NCBI RefSeq assembly: GCF_963675165.1
Contig: NC_087377.1
Coordinates: 10,092,632-10,156,631, forward strand
Direction of reading: 5' to 3'
DNA from: Halichondria panicea
Lineage: Eukaryota; Porifera; Demospongiae; Suberitida; Halichondriidae
Length of the DNA stretch: 64,000 nt
A model generated the notes under the pieces. That model saw only the letters and a list, made by a program, of their open reading frames with translations. It searched no databases and was not told the DNA's origin. Each line of letters starts with the position of its first letter. Within the stretch, counting starts at the first letter, position 1. Below are positions 11,944-23,200 of the stretch, in pieces. Made by a program: the position numbers and the translations under genes.

Positions 11944-12593
11944 AACTGTATATACATGCATGCAGGTAGATCTATATTATAGTACTGTACTAAATGTACA
12001 CCTCTTCAAGATGAGCTGTGACTGACAGCTGACCCATGCAGTGAGCACCTGCTTGTTGGCTATACATAGAAGTAGCACACTCTATATAGGTAATTATACT
12101 ACAACATATCTTAGTGCATATCATATAATATCTGGCTACTGTACGATATGGACAATGCAAATTTCTGAGTAATTTGCACTACCATCTTAGGTTATAATTA
12201 TGCGAAGATTGGCAGGGTAATTGTTGTAGTACTGATAGTTCATGTTGCATTGTGCATTGTATGTAAGTGAAAAGTTCAGCCTAAAGTTCAACGATTACTC
12301 AAAACATCAACCACTCCAAAGCCAGAAGACAACTCAAGCTGACAGTGCTATCACAATCATTAATAAGCTTGTGTAAACAGTAAACAGTAAATTATCAGTA
12401 TTTTTGCTGAGTCTACCATGCTAATTCTATGATTTATTCAGTAATGCATGTATAGTGTTGAAGTTAATTTAGCATAATAATCAATGTTGGGAAGATGTGC
12501 AAAAACAATTACATTTTAACCAGATCAGAATCAATAACACCTTTGCACAGCCTATAATTATGTTAATTGTACGAAAAATCCAATAGCATGAGA
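11944..12593. other. Spacer between methyltransferase copies, no gene seen
   Basis: 12000-12130 matches 13570-13700 (CAGCTGACCCATGCAGTGAG), the 5' flank of the intact copy, so it belongs to the tandem unit. 12205-12380 carries the decayed hydrophobic remnant also present at 10630-10855. Confidence 0.5.
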
Positions 12594-13496
12594 TCAATTA
12601 TTGACTACAACTATCATGTCACTCACTGACGTTACCACTCTCTTCGCTCCATTTGATGTAGAAACAGATTCCAATAACTCTCCGCACAACTTAGAAACTT
12701 GCGGAGCATAATCCTGTAGGTTTGTGAAGACAAGGTGATCCAAAATCAGAGCAGCTTCCTCACTGGTAAATCCCTCAGCAAATTGTTGTGTTAAGTCAAA
12801 CGTAGTGGTCTCATGTTCTACTTTGTATTTGATGCCTAGTTTCCCCAGTGTAGCCGTTACTGTCTCCGCTGTGTACAGCTCGTATGTGCGTTGGTGTGAA
12901 TAAAATCGTGTGATCAGCTCGTAAAGCGACTGTCGGCTGGAGCTAATAATGACCAGCTCCCCTGTGCCTGGCTTCAGTAGCTGCGTGGCACCTGTGAGCA
13001 TTGGATCAAGTGCTGAGGCATGATAGGTACAGTTGGCCATTAGAATAAAATCGAAAGGTTGCAGGCCATCATTTGTAAGTTCTTCGTAGTCTCGCTCCAA
13101 TAGTTCCACCTGGACATTGGACCCTAGATTTCCTAGCTCTAACGTTTCCTCGGCAACCTCACATGCTTGCTCATCAGCAGTGATACCAGTGTACTTAAAC
13201 ATTTTGTCAGGAAGGGCTTTCGACAATTTCTGAAGTATGACTGAATCCAGGGAGGCATCTTCACAACCAATGCTACAAATCTGATACTCTTCTTGTCCTT
13301 GTTTTTGAGCGAGCCCCTTAATTCTTTCGGCAATCCATTGGCTGATGACTTCTTCAAAGTTTCCGAGTTGCTTGAAGAGGGAGAGATGTCCTGGGTCGTG
13401 GAGATGCGACAGATCTGACGGAGGGCCGCACCATTTCACACCAGCTAGCTCCTTGTCCAAATCAGCTAGTATGTCTTTGGGAGATCGATTTGACAT
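12594..13496 (-). CDS. Histamine N-methyltransferase-like SAM methyltransferase
   Basis: Single-exon frame of 300 aa. I chose the ATG at 13494-13496 (MSNRSPKD) because codons upstream need a non-ATG start, and the size matches HNMT (about 292 aa). The class I methyltransferase layout is visible: motif I SIGCEDASLD (residues 75-84, where HNMT has SIGGGAGEID), a central FDFILMANCTYH, LLKPGTGELVII (about 173-184) and the C-terminal LGIKYKVEHETTTFDL and SDMIVVV, which parallel HNMT. The expected reaction is transfer of methyl from S-adenosylmethionine to a small amine, in the cytosol. The glycine-rich loop is altered (CED for GGA), so substrate and activity are uncertain. It is the only intact member of a local four-copy family and lies tail-to-head beside receptor gene C. 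Confidence 0.75.
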   Translation of the reverse strand: MSNRSPKDILADLDKELAGVKWCGPPSDLSHLHDPGHLSLFKQLGNFEEVISQWIAERIKGLAQKQGQEEYQICSIGCEDASLDSVILQKLSKALPDKMFKYTGITADEQACEVAEETLELGNLGSNVQVELLERDYEELTNDGLQPFDFILMANCTYHASALDPMLTGATQLLKPGTGELVIISSSRQSLYELITRFYSHQRTYELYTAETVTATLGKLGIKYKVEHETTTFDLTQQFAEGFTSEEAALILDHLVFTNLQDYAPQVSKLCGELLESVSTSNGAKRVVTSVSDMIVVVNN

Positions 13497-14317
13497 CTTG
13501 AAACTGTACACAGGTATAGTTCAGTCAATCAATCATTAGCAGACTTATAGCAACTGAGTATTTCTAAATGTACACGTCTTATACGCCACGCCACTTCAAA
13601 ATGAACAGTGACTGACAGCTGACCCATGCAGTGAGCACCTGTTTGTTGGCTATACATAGAAGTAGCACACTTTATAAGGTCATTACTACAACATACCTTA
13701 GTGCTGCATCATATGATATCTGGCTACAATATGGACAATGCAAATTGCCGAGTAATTTGTGCTACCATTTTAGGTTATAATTATGTGAAGATTGGCAGGG
13801 TAAACGTTGATGCTAATGTGAGGCTTGGCAAACTCACAGTGCAGTGGTATAATACTGTAATATAGCTAGATCTAATACGTACATGACAATCCAACTGTTA
13901 GATGTATATGTACTGATCAGAAATGTACAGTAGATCTATTCACATTAAGAAAACATGACCTAGTACCTACAAGCAGCATACCAGTGTTATACTGTATCTG
14001 ATGATAAGTGACTGTGTGCAGTTCTGCTTCACCTTGCATGCTTTCACAGTGCATTTTGAGCATATTCGATTAAGGATCATATCCTAAAAGTATTGTATGC
14101 ATTCTCTGATTTTTAAAATTAAGGATCATTTCCCGGCAAGAAAACTTAAGTCATGAAAAATAATATTTAGAAACAAACTCGAACAAAATAAATACACACC
14201 TGTACAAAATAAAAATAAATGGATTTTGTATCAATGCAGTTAATATGCTTAGAAAAATGACACGAGTAGTGACTTAATTGTGCTGAAATGAGTAAACAAA
14301 GTCCTGGCTATAATGTT
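13497..14317. other. Spacer between methyltransferase and gene C, no gene seen
   Basis: AT-rich sequence. 13570-13700 and 14030-14150 have counterparts at 12000-12130 and 10270-10360, marking repeat units of the tandem array. No open frame of interest. Confidence 0.5.
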
Positions 14318-17300
14318 TTAAATGAGTAGACTTCTTCGCACGTATCTCTCCTCCGGAGTGTCACCTGTCTCACTCTCCTGACGATTCATCCTCTGTGAGA
14401 CTAGTTGCAGACTCAGACTGGGCCTAATGGGAGAGTGGGTGGAAAGAGACGTAGCGTCGTTTCGGGGTAGTGAATGACAGCTGCTTTGCTCTTTGGTCAC
14501 TCTTGCAGTTGCTGGGTTCATGATGGTGTAAGCGTCCTCTCCTGATGGGACTCGGGATAGAGGAAGTGTGAGCATGGCGTCAAAGTCTTTGGCAGGGAAG
14601 CCGGCACCATTTTGGTCGAGGGGTTCCTTTATTTCCTCAAACTCTTCCTCTGAGTGGGGGAATCAAAACACAAGTGGGATGACTTATAGCTGTGAAACTG
14701 AATGACCAACAAAACACTGTTTGCCTTAATTATTTGATCATGCATGCACCTGTAAGTAAACAAACAGACAAATTAATACACGCTAGCTAAATGACATGTT
14801 CTTTGATATAGCTGATTCAAAATTTCCGTGGTCAATGCATGTGAGTGATTCATAGCTTAAGAGAAGGTTAATACCTGGGCCTGCATGCATATGAAATTAT
14901 ACCTTGCATACGTATTACGTTGTAGTGCATGGCCCCTCCATTCATCTTTCCTTCAATAGTGACATACTCCGAGGAAGGAGTGCCAGGTCCCGTGGGCTGT
15001 TCTCTGATCAAAGTGTTGAAGTTTTTCTCTCCAGGAATCTCTTCGTAGATAGGCCCTCCCGTCTCGTACAGTGGGTTGTTTACCTCAGGCATTCGTGGTC
15101 TTCTTTGAGTCTCAACTAAGAAATTTTAGGGTTTTTATTGAACAATTAAAGACGGGATATAAACTCTAAATTGTATAGGTGCTGAATTAATCACTGTCTC
15201 TGATCCCCCTCTATAATTATAGTGTTTTGGCCTAGCTGCCATGCAGTATAAGAGAAACCTTTTATGTAATAGCTGCTCCTAGAGAGTATAGAATCAGTAA
15301 TTATTAGGATTCTTGTGCACTATGATTAGTCATCATTAGGGTATTTTTTAAAGGCATTGAATAACTTTCAATAAGGTTTCTCACACCTTTCACACAAATA
15401 TAGGATTGTGATTGTTGTAAGCATGCATGCATTCAGCCTTATATGAGAAAGTATACAACTGAACATGCAGATGGGATGGGCCATTCAAAGCTGGTTAAAC
15501 AGCAGCTATGAAGTATGGATTTGCAGTTTGCATAGTACGTGTTTATAGTTACCTTTTCGTTTTCTCTGTCGAAGACTCACAATAATTAGCACAATACTAA
15601 TACCCACAATCAATGCTACGATGATTGATGAGCCCAGTGCAATCGCAATGACAATTACAGTACTCAGACCTGTGGTGGGATTAATTCATGCATGAAACAA
15701 GTATCGCTATGCAAGTGGATGGCAGCTAAATTATCTGTTTGCATAACATTTGACTTATAGTGTATATATACCATGATTACGGTACCCCCCAGTAAGCTGT
15801 TTATCTTGAGCTATTCTAAACAAAGTGTAAACTGAAAATAAATAAGTCGATCTAAATTAGATATCGGCCACAAACAGTCGGTGTTGGGGAACAACGATAA
15901 AGCTTTATCAATACTGCTATACACATGCAGGTGCAAAGTGGCCTTAAGAGCAGACACATGCACAACACATGCACAACACCTTCTTTTAACAACGGATATG
16001 GGCTTGGTAGTTACTTATACACACTGTTAAGTTTCTTACGAATGCCAACACTTCATGGTTTAGCTCTCCACAACATAATAACTAGGAAATTCATCAGTTT
16101 GTAATTTATAAACTGTCACAATTACAGTTGACACACAACTTACCAGTTGGCGTACTAATACCTGCAGAGAAGGAAGAACAACAAGCAATATACTATATAT
16201 ATAGTACACAGTATACAGCTATACACATAGATCATAGCATAACAAACACTTTTTCACTTACCACCTGTCGATGCTGGAGACACTGCATGTTGCAAAAACA
16301 GCCATATGTAAGTTAACATTAATCATTACAATGTGCAATCAAACCTGGAGAAGTAGTTTGTTGATTTGGTCCAAATGCAGTACCTGAAAATAGATAAGCG
16401 TACACTCAATGAACATTTAACATGCCAATGACATGCACTTACTGAAATCAGATTCTGTTCTGATAGATTCTCCAAAAGTCTCTGCAGTGACAACAGTCCT
16501 ATACAACTGATTTAAAACCAAACCAGTGCTGAAAGATCGAGTAATCCGTGAATTATCTGTGCCTCTATAAGTTAGTGGACCTAAAAACATCACTTCAGTG
16601 TCCTCAACGAATAACTGTATCTTGTATGTTCCTTTCTGGTACCAGCAAATGGGCGGGTACTGCAGTTAGGTTGAAATAGTGATTGAAGCTGTAAACGGCA
16701 ATGAATCTAACTATAGCTAGCATAGCTTCATGAACCTTGTATAGTTAAACAAACCTCAAATGAAATGGAAACTCGTGGAACCAGATCTCGTGTGAATATA
16801 ACCTCGGTAGTGACATTGGAAGCAAATTCACTTGGACCTACAGAAACGTTTACAAGTATAATAATTATAGAGAATTATCCACAAAAGTTTACAGGGACTT
16901 ACCCACTGGAAAACCACTGACAGCGTTCCCAGGTCTTTCATTTTCATCATCGCTACTACGAGCTAGAACTGTAAAACTGATGTTATGGCAACCAACATTT
17001 GCTACATCCGCAGAGTTGTACAAGTAAACCATTGGATACGATGTAAAATCTGCTGACACATTAAAGACCTCCTCTTGAAGATAAAAGTGGTCTGATTCGT
17101 TTCGGATAACAAGGATGTAACTTATTGCCACATTGTGTTGGATTGAAGATGTTCTGTTCCAGTGTACGCTTATTGCAGTTGAGTTGACAATGGTTAACAG
17201 TGGTATATCTGTATAACAGTGTAAAAGAAAGAACTTCAAGAATGTGGAACCGATCAAAAAAATGCTTGATGATTAATGGGCTTAACAGTCGTAACAATGC

Positions 17301-19345
17301 ATGTACTACTCAATTACACAAAAAACGTGCGATATAATTATAATATACCTTGCGGTGCGACACTGTAGCTTGTGTCTGTAAGGATAAAGAATTAAAAAAA
17401 TTGGCTACCACAAGTAAATTTGATTTAAATGAGCTTACTAAATCGACTTGAAGCATTTTTGGTCCCCGTCAGTGTATCGATAATAACAATTGCATCATAC
17501 ACTTTCTCCAAATCAACTCCATCATTATACGCTTCCGATATGGTTGTTATGCCACCGCCATGGTAACTTCCAATTCTAGTGGAAAGACTTAGGGCTTGAG
17601 TTGAGGCATCCAGGATTCTCAGTTCATAACTGGCGTCTTGAAACCAGCACACTGTTGGAGGCTGTGTACAAAACAATAAAGTTGCTACATTTTTTACTGT
17701 AAACTGTAAACAAAAACACATAATTATAATGATACACAATGAATGGTTACTGACTCCATTGCATGCATGGCATTATTTGTATACGAATGATGAAGGTTAC
17801 AGTGCATGTGCGTGGATATATGTGATTTACGTTAAATGTGATGTTAATGATGGGGGCCAAGTCTGCTGTGAAGGTAACTACGACGACAGGAGGGAGCAGA
17901 AAGTCACCAAGAACTGCAAAAGAAACACAACTTTTGAATAAACCCTAGCAGATAAGAATTGCATGACTGTACAAGAGAGCACAATAAAGATAGCTTTGCA
18001 TGCAGTAGTGAAATACTCTTATATCAATTCACTCAAAATGAAAGTGCCAGAGATAACATTGTACATGTGGTTTGGAGTATTTGAAACACCAAAACACGGT
18101 ATCAGCATCCTGCACAACAATGGTACAACCACGGAGAATTTCTATGCTTGTCCTATAGCTGGACCACTGTCGATTATGCACTATACAGCTATTAATATCT
18201 ATATAACACCTTATAGTCGGAAGATTATGCATGCCTAATACATAAACAGACTGAGAACCATGCATGCAGTACAGTAACTATAATAATTTAGCCTTCTAGT
18301 TTTCCCGGCTTAAATTGTGCAGTGCATGCAGTATTGGTGGCTTGTGCGTATGAGGGAGGTACATTGTTGGATATACTCGTTAATACAATGACACCAGCAT
18401 AAAAATTGACTCACGTATTGGAAATCCACCAATGGCAACACCTGCAGCACTAGGTCCTATACTGTTCGTGGCAATGATCTCAAACGTTATATTGTGGCAA
18501 TCTCTGTGAACACTGTCCGTGGTTAACACATACTCCAGGGCACTCAGTGAGGCATTGTAGAGGGGTGCTGAGTGGTCAGCAGTGCTTCGAATGATTAGAG
18601 TGTAGTTGAGAATAGGAAAACCAGTGTGAGCAAACGGCTCAAACCAGGATACCCTTAAAGCTGTTGTGTTGACCGTAACTAGCTCAGTGACAGGGGCATT
18701 GAGAACATCTGTAGGGGATATTATTGAGACATTTACTGCATGTCCTCTATGATTATGAGGTAGTATACACGTGTATATATGCATGGATACCGGTTAGCAG
18801 AACAACAGTGCTGGCTGAACTGATAATCACTATGATACATGCATGCATGCAGTACTTACCGACAATATAGAGAAATACAGGTGGTTCAGATCTATCAGTG
18901 GCCTGATCAGAGCCTGTAGCAAGACACTCGATCTTCGTCCGATTACGTCCTTGAGTTCTCACACCGATTCGTCTCGTCACCTCAACATTAGGAAAGTCAT
19001 GTATATCGTCGTACAGTATTATCCAGCTGGGAATATTGTTAAAGAGTGTTTCGCCATTGATGTACCAGAATACGGCAGAGGCTCGAGCACGACAGGTGAA
19101 CTGGGCTTCATACTGGGTCACAGGGACAGTCTGTGTCACTGGGCCATCCAGTACTTCTGCAAAACAAACGTGTATTGCAGAATAAAATTATAGACCCTTG
19201 GAAGATCTACACATAATCTATTTTTTATGCACTGTAGCTAAATCAATCTCGATTTGTTGGATGAAATACCTGGAACAACTTGAGTAGACAGTTCCACTCT
19301 TGATAAGCAGATGACAAAAAACAGCTTTAGTGCTAGTATCTCCAT
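14318..19345 (-). CDS. Receptor gene C: SP, Ig, two fn3 plus fn3-like pairs, stalk, TM, tyrosine tail
   Basis: Fifteen exons join in perfect phase into 780 aa: 19270-19345 (signal peptide), 18860-19156 (Ig), 18415-18708 (fn3), 17831-17913 with 17439-17661 (fn3-like pair), 17349-17375, 16903-17208 (fn3), 16755-16837 with 16443-16659 (second fn3-like pair), micro-exons 16345-16383, 16265-16282 and 16144-16161, TM 15553-15669, tail 14903-15115 and 14318-14649. The Ig exon has Cys in FTCRA and IECLA. The fn3 exons carry the ALRVSWFEP core. The TM is VIVIAIALGSSIIVALIVGI. The tail carries NPLY, IYEEI, SEYVTI, HYNVI and AYTIM tyrosine motifs, so SH2/PTB-dependent signalling is expected. The doubled fn3/fn3-like unit implies an internal duplication. 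Ligand unknown. Confidence 0.85.
14903..15115 (-). CDS. Gene C cytoplasmic tail exon with SH2/PTB-type tyrosine motifs
   Basis: Codes for NNPLYETGGPIYEEI, then SSEYVTIEG and HYNVI. NPLY fits the PTB motif NPxY, YEEI is the classic Src-family SH2 ligand, and SEYVTI fits the ITIM pattern [SIVL]xYxx[IVL]. The motifs are visible in sequence. Function is inferred from vertebrate receptors. Confidence 0.6.
16144..16383 (-). CDS. Gene C micro-exon cluster (39, 18 or 21, and 18 nt)
   Basis: Three tiny exons, 16345-16383, 16265-16282 (or to 16262 with an alternative donor) and 16144-16161, each have AG and GT borders and phase 1-1. They encode Gly/Ser/Thr/Pro-rich peptides (GTAFGPNQQTTSP, VSPASTG, ISTPTG) between the last fn3-like domain and the TM. 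Each can be skipped without changing frame, so stalk length is probably adjustable by splicing. Confidence 0.65.
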
Positions 19346-19370
19346 TTCACAATGTAGCTTATCTAGATTG
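17226..19370. repeat. Block P (parent of P' at 59.87-62.04 kb)
   Basis: About 2.1 kb holding the first six exons of gene C and their introns recurs in direct orientation at about 59870-62040, with scattered substitutions and short indels, more diverged in introns than exons. All exon lengths are conserved except the signal peptide exon (76 against 73 nt). Confidence 0.9.
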
Positions 19371-19907
19371 AACTAAAACACTGGCTATAATTATAATACA
19401 GAAAGTAGCCTCACACGCATGCGTCAACATAAAAGGGTGGGGCTGATGCAGAGGAGGTTTGAACCACTTGACCTTAGCTAATTAAGGTCACTAATTGGCA
19501 AACTCTGGGATTGGAAACGGCGGAAGTACCCTCGAAGTACCATCCGTGTATCTCCGCGGTTTTAATCGAGGTTTACTTTTTGACGCGAAGGCTAAACATG
19601 AATAATTCATGAGAATTGTTTTGCTCTCTGTAAGAAGTCCACGAGCAGTTCTGCTGCTAAACATCTAATACTTGAGGCCATTTGGGACACAGGATACTAT
19701 TTAGTTACAAAGCCTTAGCTATATCAAAGGTACTATAGGAACACAAGCATGAAAAGGCGCTCTGTGTACCTCTAGCTACTTCATGACAATCGAGATTATA
19801 TTTTCTTTGGTTTCCAATTGATACCTACTATCAGGGGGCATGTGATTCAGTAATGGGGGTAGCTCTGATATGTATGCAATAAGTTTCCCGGGCTTTTGCG
19901 GGAGTTA
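19371..19907. other. Upstream flank of gene C with half a MITE
   Basis: Contains GGGATTGGAAACGG at about 19506 and CCATCCGTGTATCTCC near 19550. The reverse complement of both lies at 19908-19995, so an approximately 490-bp inverted-repeat element spans 19503-19995. The left edge of block S falls inside it. No gene seen. Confidence 0.5.
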
Positions 19908-20613
19908 TGAGGAGATACACAGATGGTCCCAGAGCCACTACTGAACGTAGACTAAAACATCACATGAATCACTTCCGTTTCCAATCCCTCCTTTACTCTA
20001 TATATGGTCGCATCTAATTGGAAGTTTCTCTTTGTTCAGAACGGAAGTTATTTAACCACAACCACACCCCTAGAATTCTTCACATAATAATTATAAGCCT
20101 CAGGGCACAACATTCATGAAGGAGTAGTGGATGATGCTGAAAGCCTCCTAGAGCTGTACTTTCAGCTCTACTTTACTAAGTAGACTACTATGAGTACATT
20201 GGTGCCAGGACTCCAGTGAGCAAGCTATAGAAACAGGTGCAGGTGGACGACGAAAACAGATCACCCATTGTTACCAAAATAACATTAAAATTGTTATTAC
20301 AAATATTGAACATGATTAATTTGTAGGTAACCATTCAGGGCAATTAAATAATGTTCGATAGTATCCCATTATTGTTTCGAGCATTCGAAAGCAGCATTGC
20401 AGTGCCATGTCAACTTTTGGTCAGCACGGTACTTTACTTCAACATCTAGTTGAACACGTCTCCAAGATACACGCGTACACACAAAGTGGGCTGTCCACTT
20501 TTCATGTATATGAGTTGATACTTCCCATCATTTGCTGTTTCCATTGAACCCAGCAACCATTCACTCGGATCTAGAAAACACTGAAAGGCAACAAAAATTG
20601 CAGCTCTAACGTA

Positions 20614-21278
20614 CAGTACACTCTCGCTATTCCGGCTCCCTGAAGTACGGTCACCTGATATACCCGCCATTTGGCTTGGCACGGAATGCTAGCTATATGT
20701 TTACTGCACAAAACTCACCCTAAGTACGGCCACTCGCTATTCCGGTTACTGGCCGTGCTGGCTGTCCCAAACTAGTTGGGCGGAGCCCGACCGTCCCTGA
20801 CGGGAGGTCGGGTTTCAAGCCTATGTCAGGATTTGTCTTGCTGAACTATGTAACACGTTGATAAGCAGCTATGAATAATCATTTATTCTGAAGTGGGTGT
20901 TAACCAATTTTACCTTGCTTGAGGTTGCGCAACCGGACGTGACACAGACCACAGTAGAAATGCTGCAATCTGATTGGGCTGCAACTATAGTTGCAGCAAA
21001 AGACAAATCCTGGCTTGAAACCCTACCTCCTGGTCAGGGACGGTCGGGCTCCGCCCAACTAGTCCCAAACAAGGTAATTTTATACGTGTATTTACTTTAG
21101 CAAATAAAATTGAATGATTCATTATCCTACATTATCCTCGAGACAAGAACCGCAAAGCAGTAATTAGATTCGAGGTAAGGTCGTTTTTAAGCCGCGGCTA
21201 TTTCCTGAGCTATAGCCACCTCGCTATTCCGGCGCCAAGCTGCATGGTCCCAAGGGTGACCGGATTAACGAGAGTCTT
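20614..21278. mobile_element. pogo/Tigger-like element with a nested MITE
   Basis: Left end TA-CAGTACACTCTCGCTATTCC. Right end CGAGAGTCTTAACAG. It belongs to the family of 8252-8662 but is interrupted at AAACTAG by a 282-bp element (20777-21058). No transposase is present. Confidence 0.75.
20777..21058. mobile_element. MITE, TIR TTGGGCGGAGCCCGACCGTC, CTAG target duplication
   Basis: Begins TTGGGCGGAGCCCGACCGTC and ends with the reverse complement GACGGTCGGGCTCCGCCCAA when read across both arms. It is flanked by CTAG on both sides. The related element at 8252-8662 shows the uninterrupted site (CCAAACTAGGTTTC). Confidence 0.8.
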
Positions 21279-21500
21279 AACAGAGAAGTGGAGACAACAA
21301 AATGTAGTAACATACGATACTCTCGGAGACAAGATAAGGCACTAAGACAATCATTTGCATGGTGAAGTTCTACATTCAAATGACACGCTCTCTCTTGGTA
21401 CCAAGAGTGTATGAAGAGGAGTATGACTGTAGCTTTCAGTTGTAGTGTAAACCAGGTTCCGGTATGTTTTGGTGCAGTATTTTGCGTGTTATTTACTCAC

Positions 21501-21632
21501 GTCTGCACTCGGGCTCCGTTTCGTCCCATTGTGCAACGACGTCGTCTAGATCCGGACGGCATGTCCTCATTTCATTCCCTCCATGCAGCTCAAATCCCTC
21601 AACACAGGTATATACATAGCCTCGATCCCAGG
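21501..21632 (-). CDS. Sushi/CCP domain exon (second half), acceptor within a transposon end
   Basis: 132 nt, phase 1-1. Encodes VYTCVEGFELHGGNEMRTC, then WDETEPEC, the classic C-W-C second half of a complement control protein module. The AG acceptor and first 16 nt (AWDRGY) lie inside the inverted repeat of a DNA transposon that starts at 21617. The first half is the exon ending at 22433. The remainder of the gene (signal peptide, further domains) is not recognised. Confidence 0.55.
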
Positions 21633-21975
21633 CTGAGTTTTCGCTTTTATAACGGTTAGGCGAACAACTAGGCCTGGTACTAGTTGTCTGTGCATGCGTC
21701 AAATTTTCATTGTATTTTGTAGTCGGCAAAAATATAGGTAATTTGAAAATTCACACACACAGAGTGTATACAAAACATGCACATAGGAAGCTGCTTCACA
21801 AGGGGAGTTGTCGGTTGTGCTGCAGCATGATTTATAGTGACCCGGACCCAGGGCAACTTCAAAATGCCTTAAATAACGTTTCAAGAAGGTTTAGCAGGCT
21901 GCTGGACCTCTCTGATTCTAGGCCCCTACTCATGCAGGTAAACCTTGTTTGAGAAACGTAGATTCTTGAAAATCC
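21617..21975. mobile_element. Partial DNA transposon (TAGCCTCGATCCCAGG end)
   Basis: Matches, in reverse orientation, the right 400 bp of the element at 41220-42696, including the AAGCTGCTTCACAAGG and GCAGGCTGCTGGAC stretches. The left terminal repeat is present. The other end is lost near 21975. Confidence 0.7.
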
Positions 21976-22432
21976 GTAAGCGCCAATAAAGTACCACCCA
22001 CGGCCGTTCATTGCCTTTATATAGGGAACCTAGTTTTCAACCATTAAAATAATGTTGTGCATATAATATAGGCGATGCATGGTATAATAATTATATTATA
22101 TATAGCTATAATTATGGCAGTGGTCTTCATTTTCCATAAAGTGTCTGTCCATGAATATAGCATTACTGTGACAGCCATGGTAATAATTATAACGGGTATA
22201 CTGCCAATATACGGCTGTGGTCAGACAGCTAGTTTTATGTATAAGAAGTCTTTGTGGCGCAACCATGGTACATGCAATAACCTATTGTTGCCAGGTTCCA
22301 GAACAGCAATAAAATTATATTTTATACTGCAGCAAATAAAGTCGACTTACGCACCTGCACAAAAGGTTCGACACCACTCCACACTCCATTTCGACTAGCA
22401 AGTCCTCATGTCAAACGCGGCCTGAGTGTCAC

Positions 22433-22490
22433 CTGCGTAGACAATTTCACCATTGGCAGGGTCGGAAAGGTCAGGACACACGTTATAGAA
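22433..22490 (-). CDS. Sushi/CCP domain exon (first half)
   Basis: Encodes CPDLSDPANGEIVYA and ends at a GCAG-GTGAC donor, phase 1, matching the sushi second-half exon at 21501-21632. C-x-x-L-x-x-P-x-N-G is the expected opening of a CCP module. The acceptor on the right is uncertain, and the frame stays open to 22622. Confidence 0.45.
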
Positions 22491-22668
22491 CCCATTTTCA
22501 CTGTTCTCAGTGGCCTGATTCTTATCTTTACTCGGTAGCGACATTATTACATACTTCTGTGAGCAGTGAGGCTGTGTGATGTTATGAATTTCGTCATGAC
22601 GAATAGTTAGGAAGCCCCCCATACATGTGTTGCAGTTGCATGTCTTAGGGATGTTGCTGAGCTGTCAG

Positions 22669-23200
22669 TTATATCTTATACATAATTATAGGGCGTCTCT
22701 GAAATCTCCTTTGTGTAACAGGAAGCTGTGTGTGCATGCCTATGGGTAGAACTGATAGCCATGATGAGGCTCCTTTTTCGCTTGCCAAATCTGTGTGATG
22801 TTTCAGATCACTGGGTATAACATCATTAGCTTGTTGAGCATGTTCCACACGGTTCAGGGCTCTCACATCTCTTTTAGCGGCTGCTGTTTTCTCCAGGTCC
22901 TGCATTCTGATCCATGTCTTGACGACAGACTATAGGGGATTACTCAGATGCCTTGTAGAATTGTGAGGACAGGGTTGCATGCAGGGTTAACAACGCCCAA
23001 TCTTCCATGTCTCACAGGGAGAGCAAGTAGATCTCTTTCTAACGTTGAACAAGGTGGGAGACCTGATAGAGCGGGGATGAGAAGATGTGTTATTCCTGTC
23101 TCCAGAGGAAGGAGGAGATTTGGGATTGTTTGAAGTAGGAAAGTCCATCTACCTGTGAGACCATTATTATGTGAAAGCTGCATATGCAGCGTAGGGTTGA
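22669..23200 (-). mobile_element. Retroelement polyprotein remnant (reverse-transcriptase 3' region)
   Basis: Two adjoining minus-strand frames read GLTGRWTFLLQTIPNLLLPL, RDLLALPVRHGRLGVVNP and LASEKGASSWLSVLPI. These phrases are typical of the C-terminal part of reverse-transcriptase polyproteins common in sponge and cnidarian genomes. That comparison is from memory of the family, not a search. Frames are broken and no RT catalytic core is seen. A copy lies in S' at 46605-47136. Confidence 0.6.

Noticed and set aside
22075..22398. 107-codon plus-strand frame kept in both S and S'
   Set aside because: The copies are too recent for conservation to mean selection. No domain, and hydrophobicity comes from AT-rich sequence.
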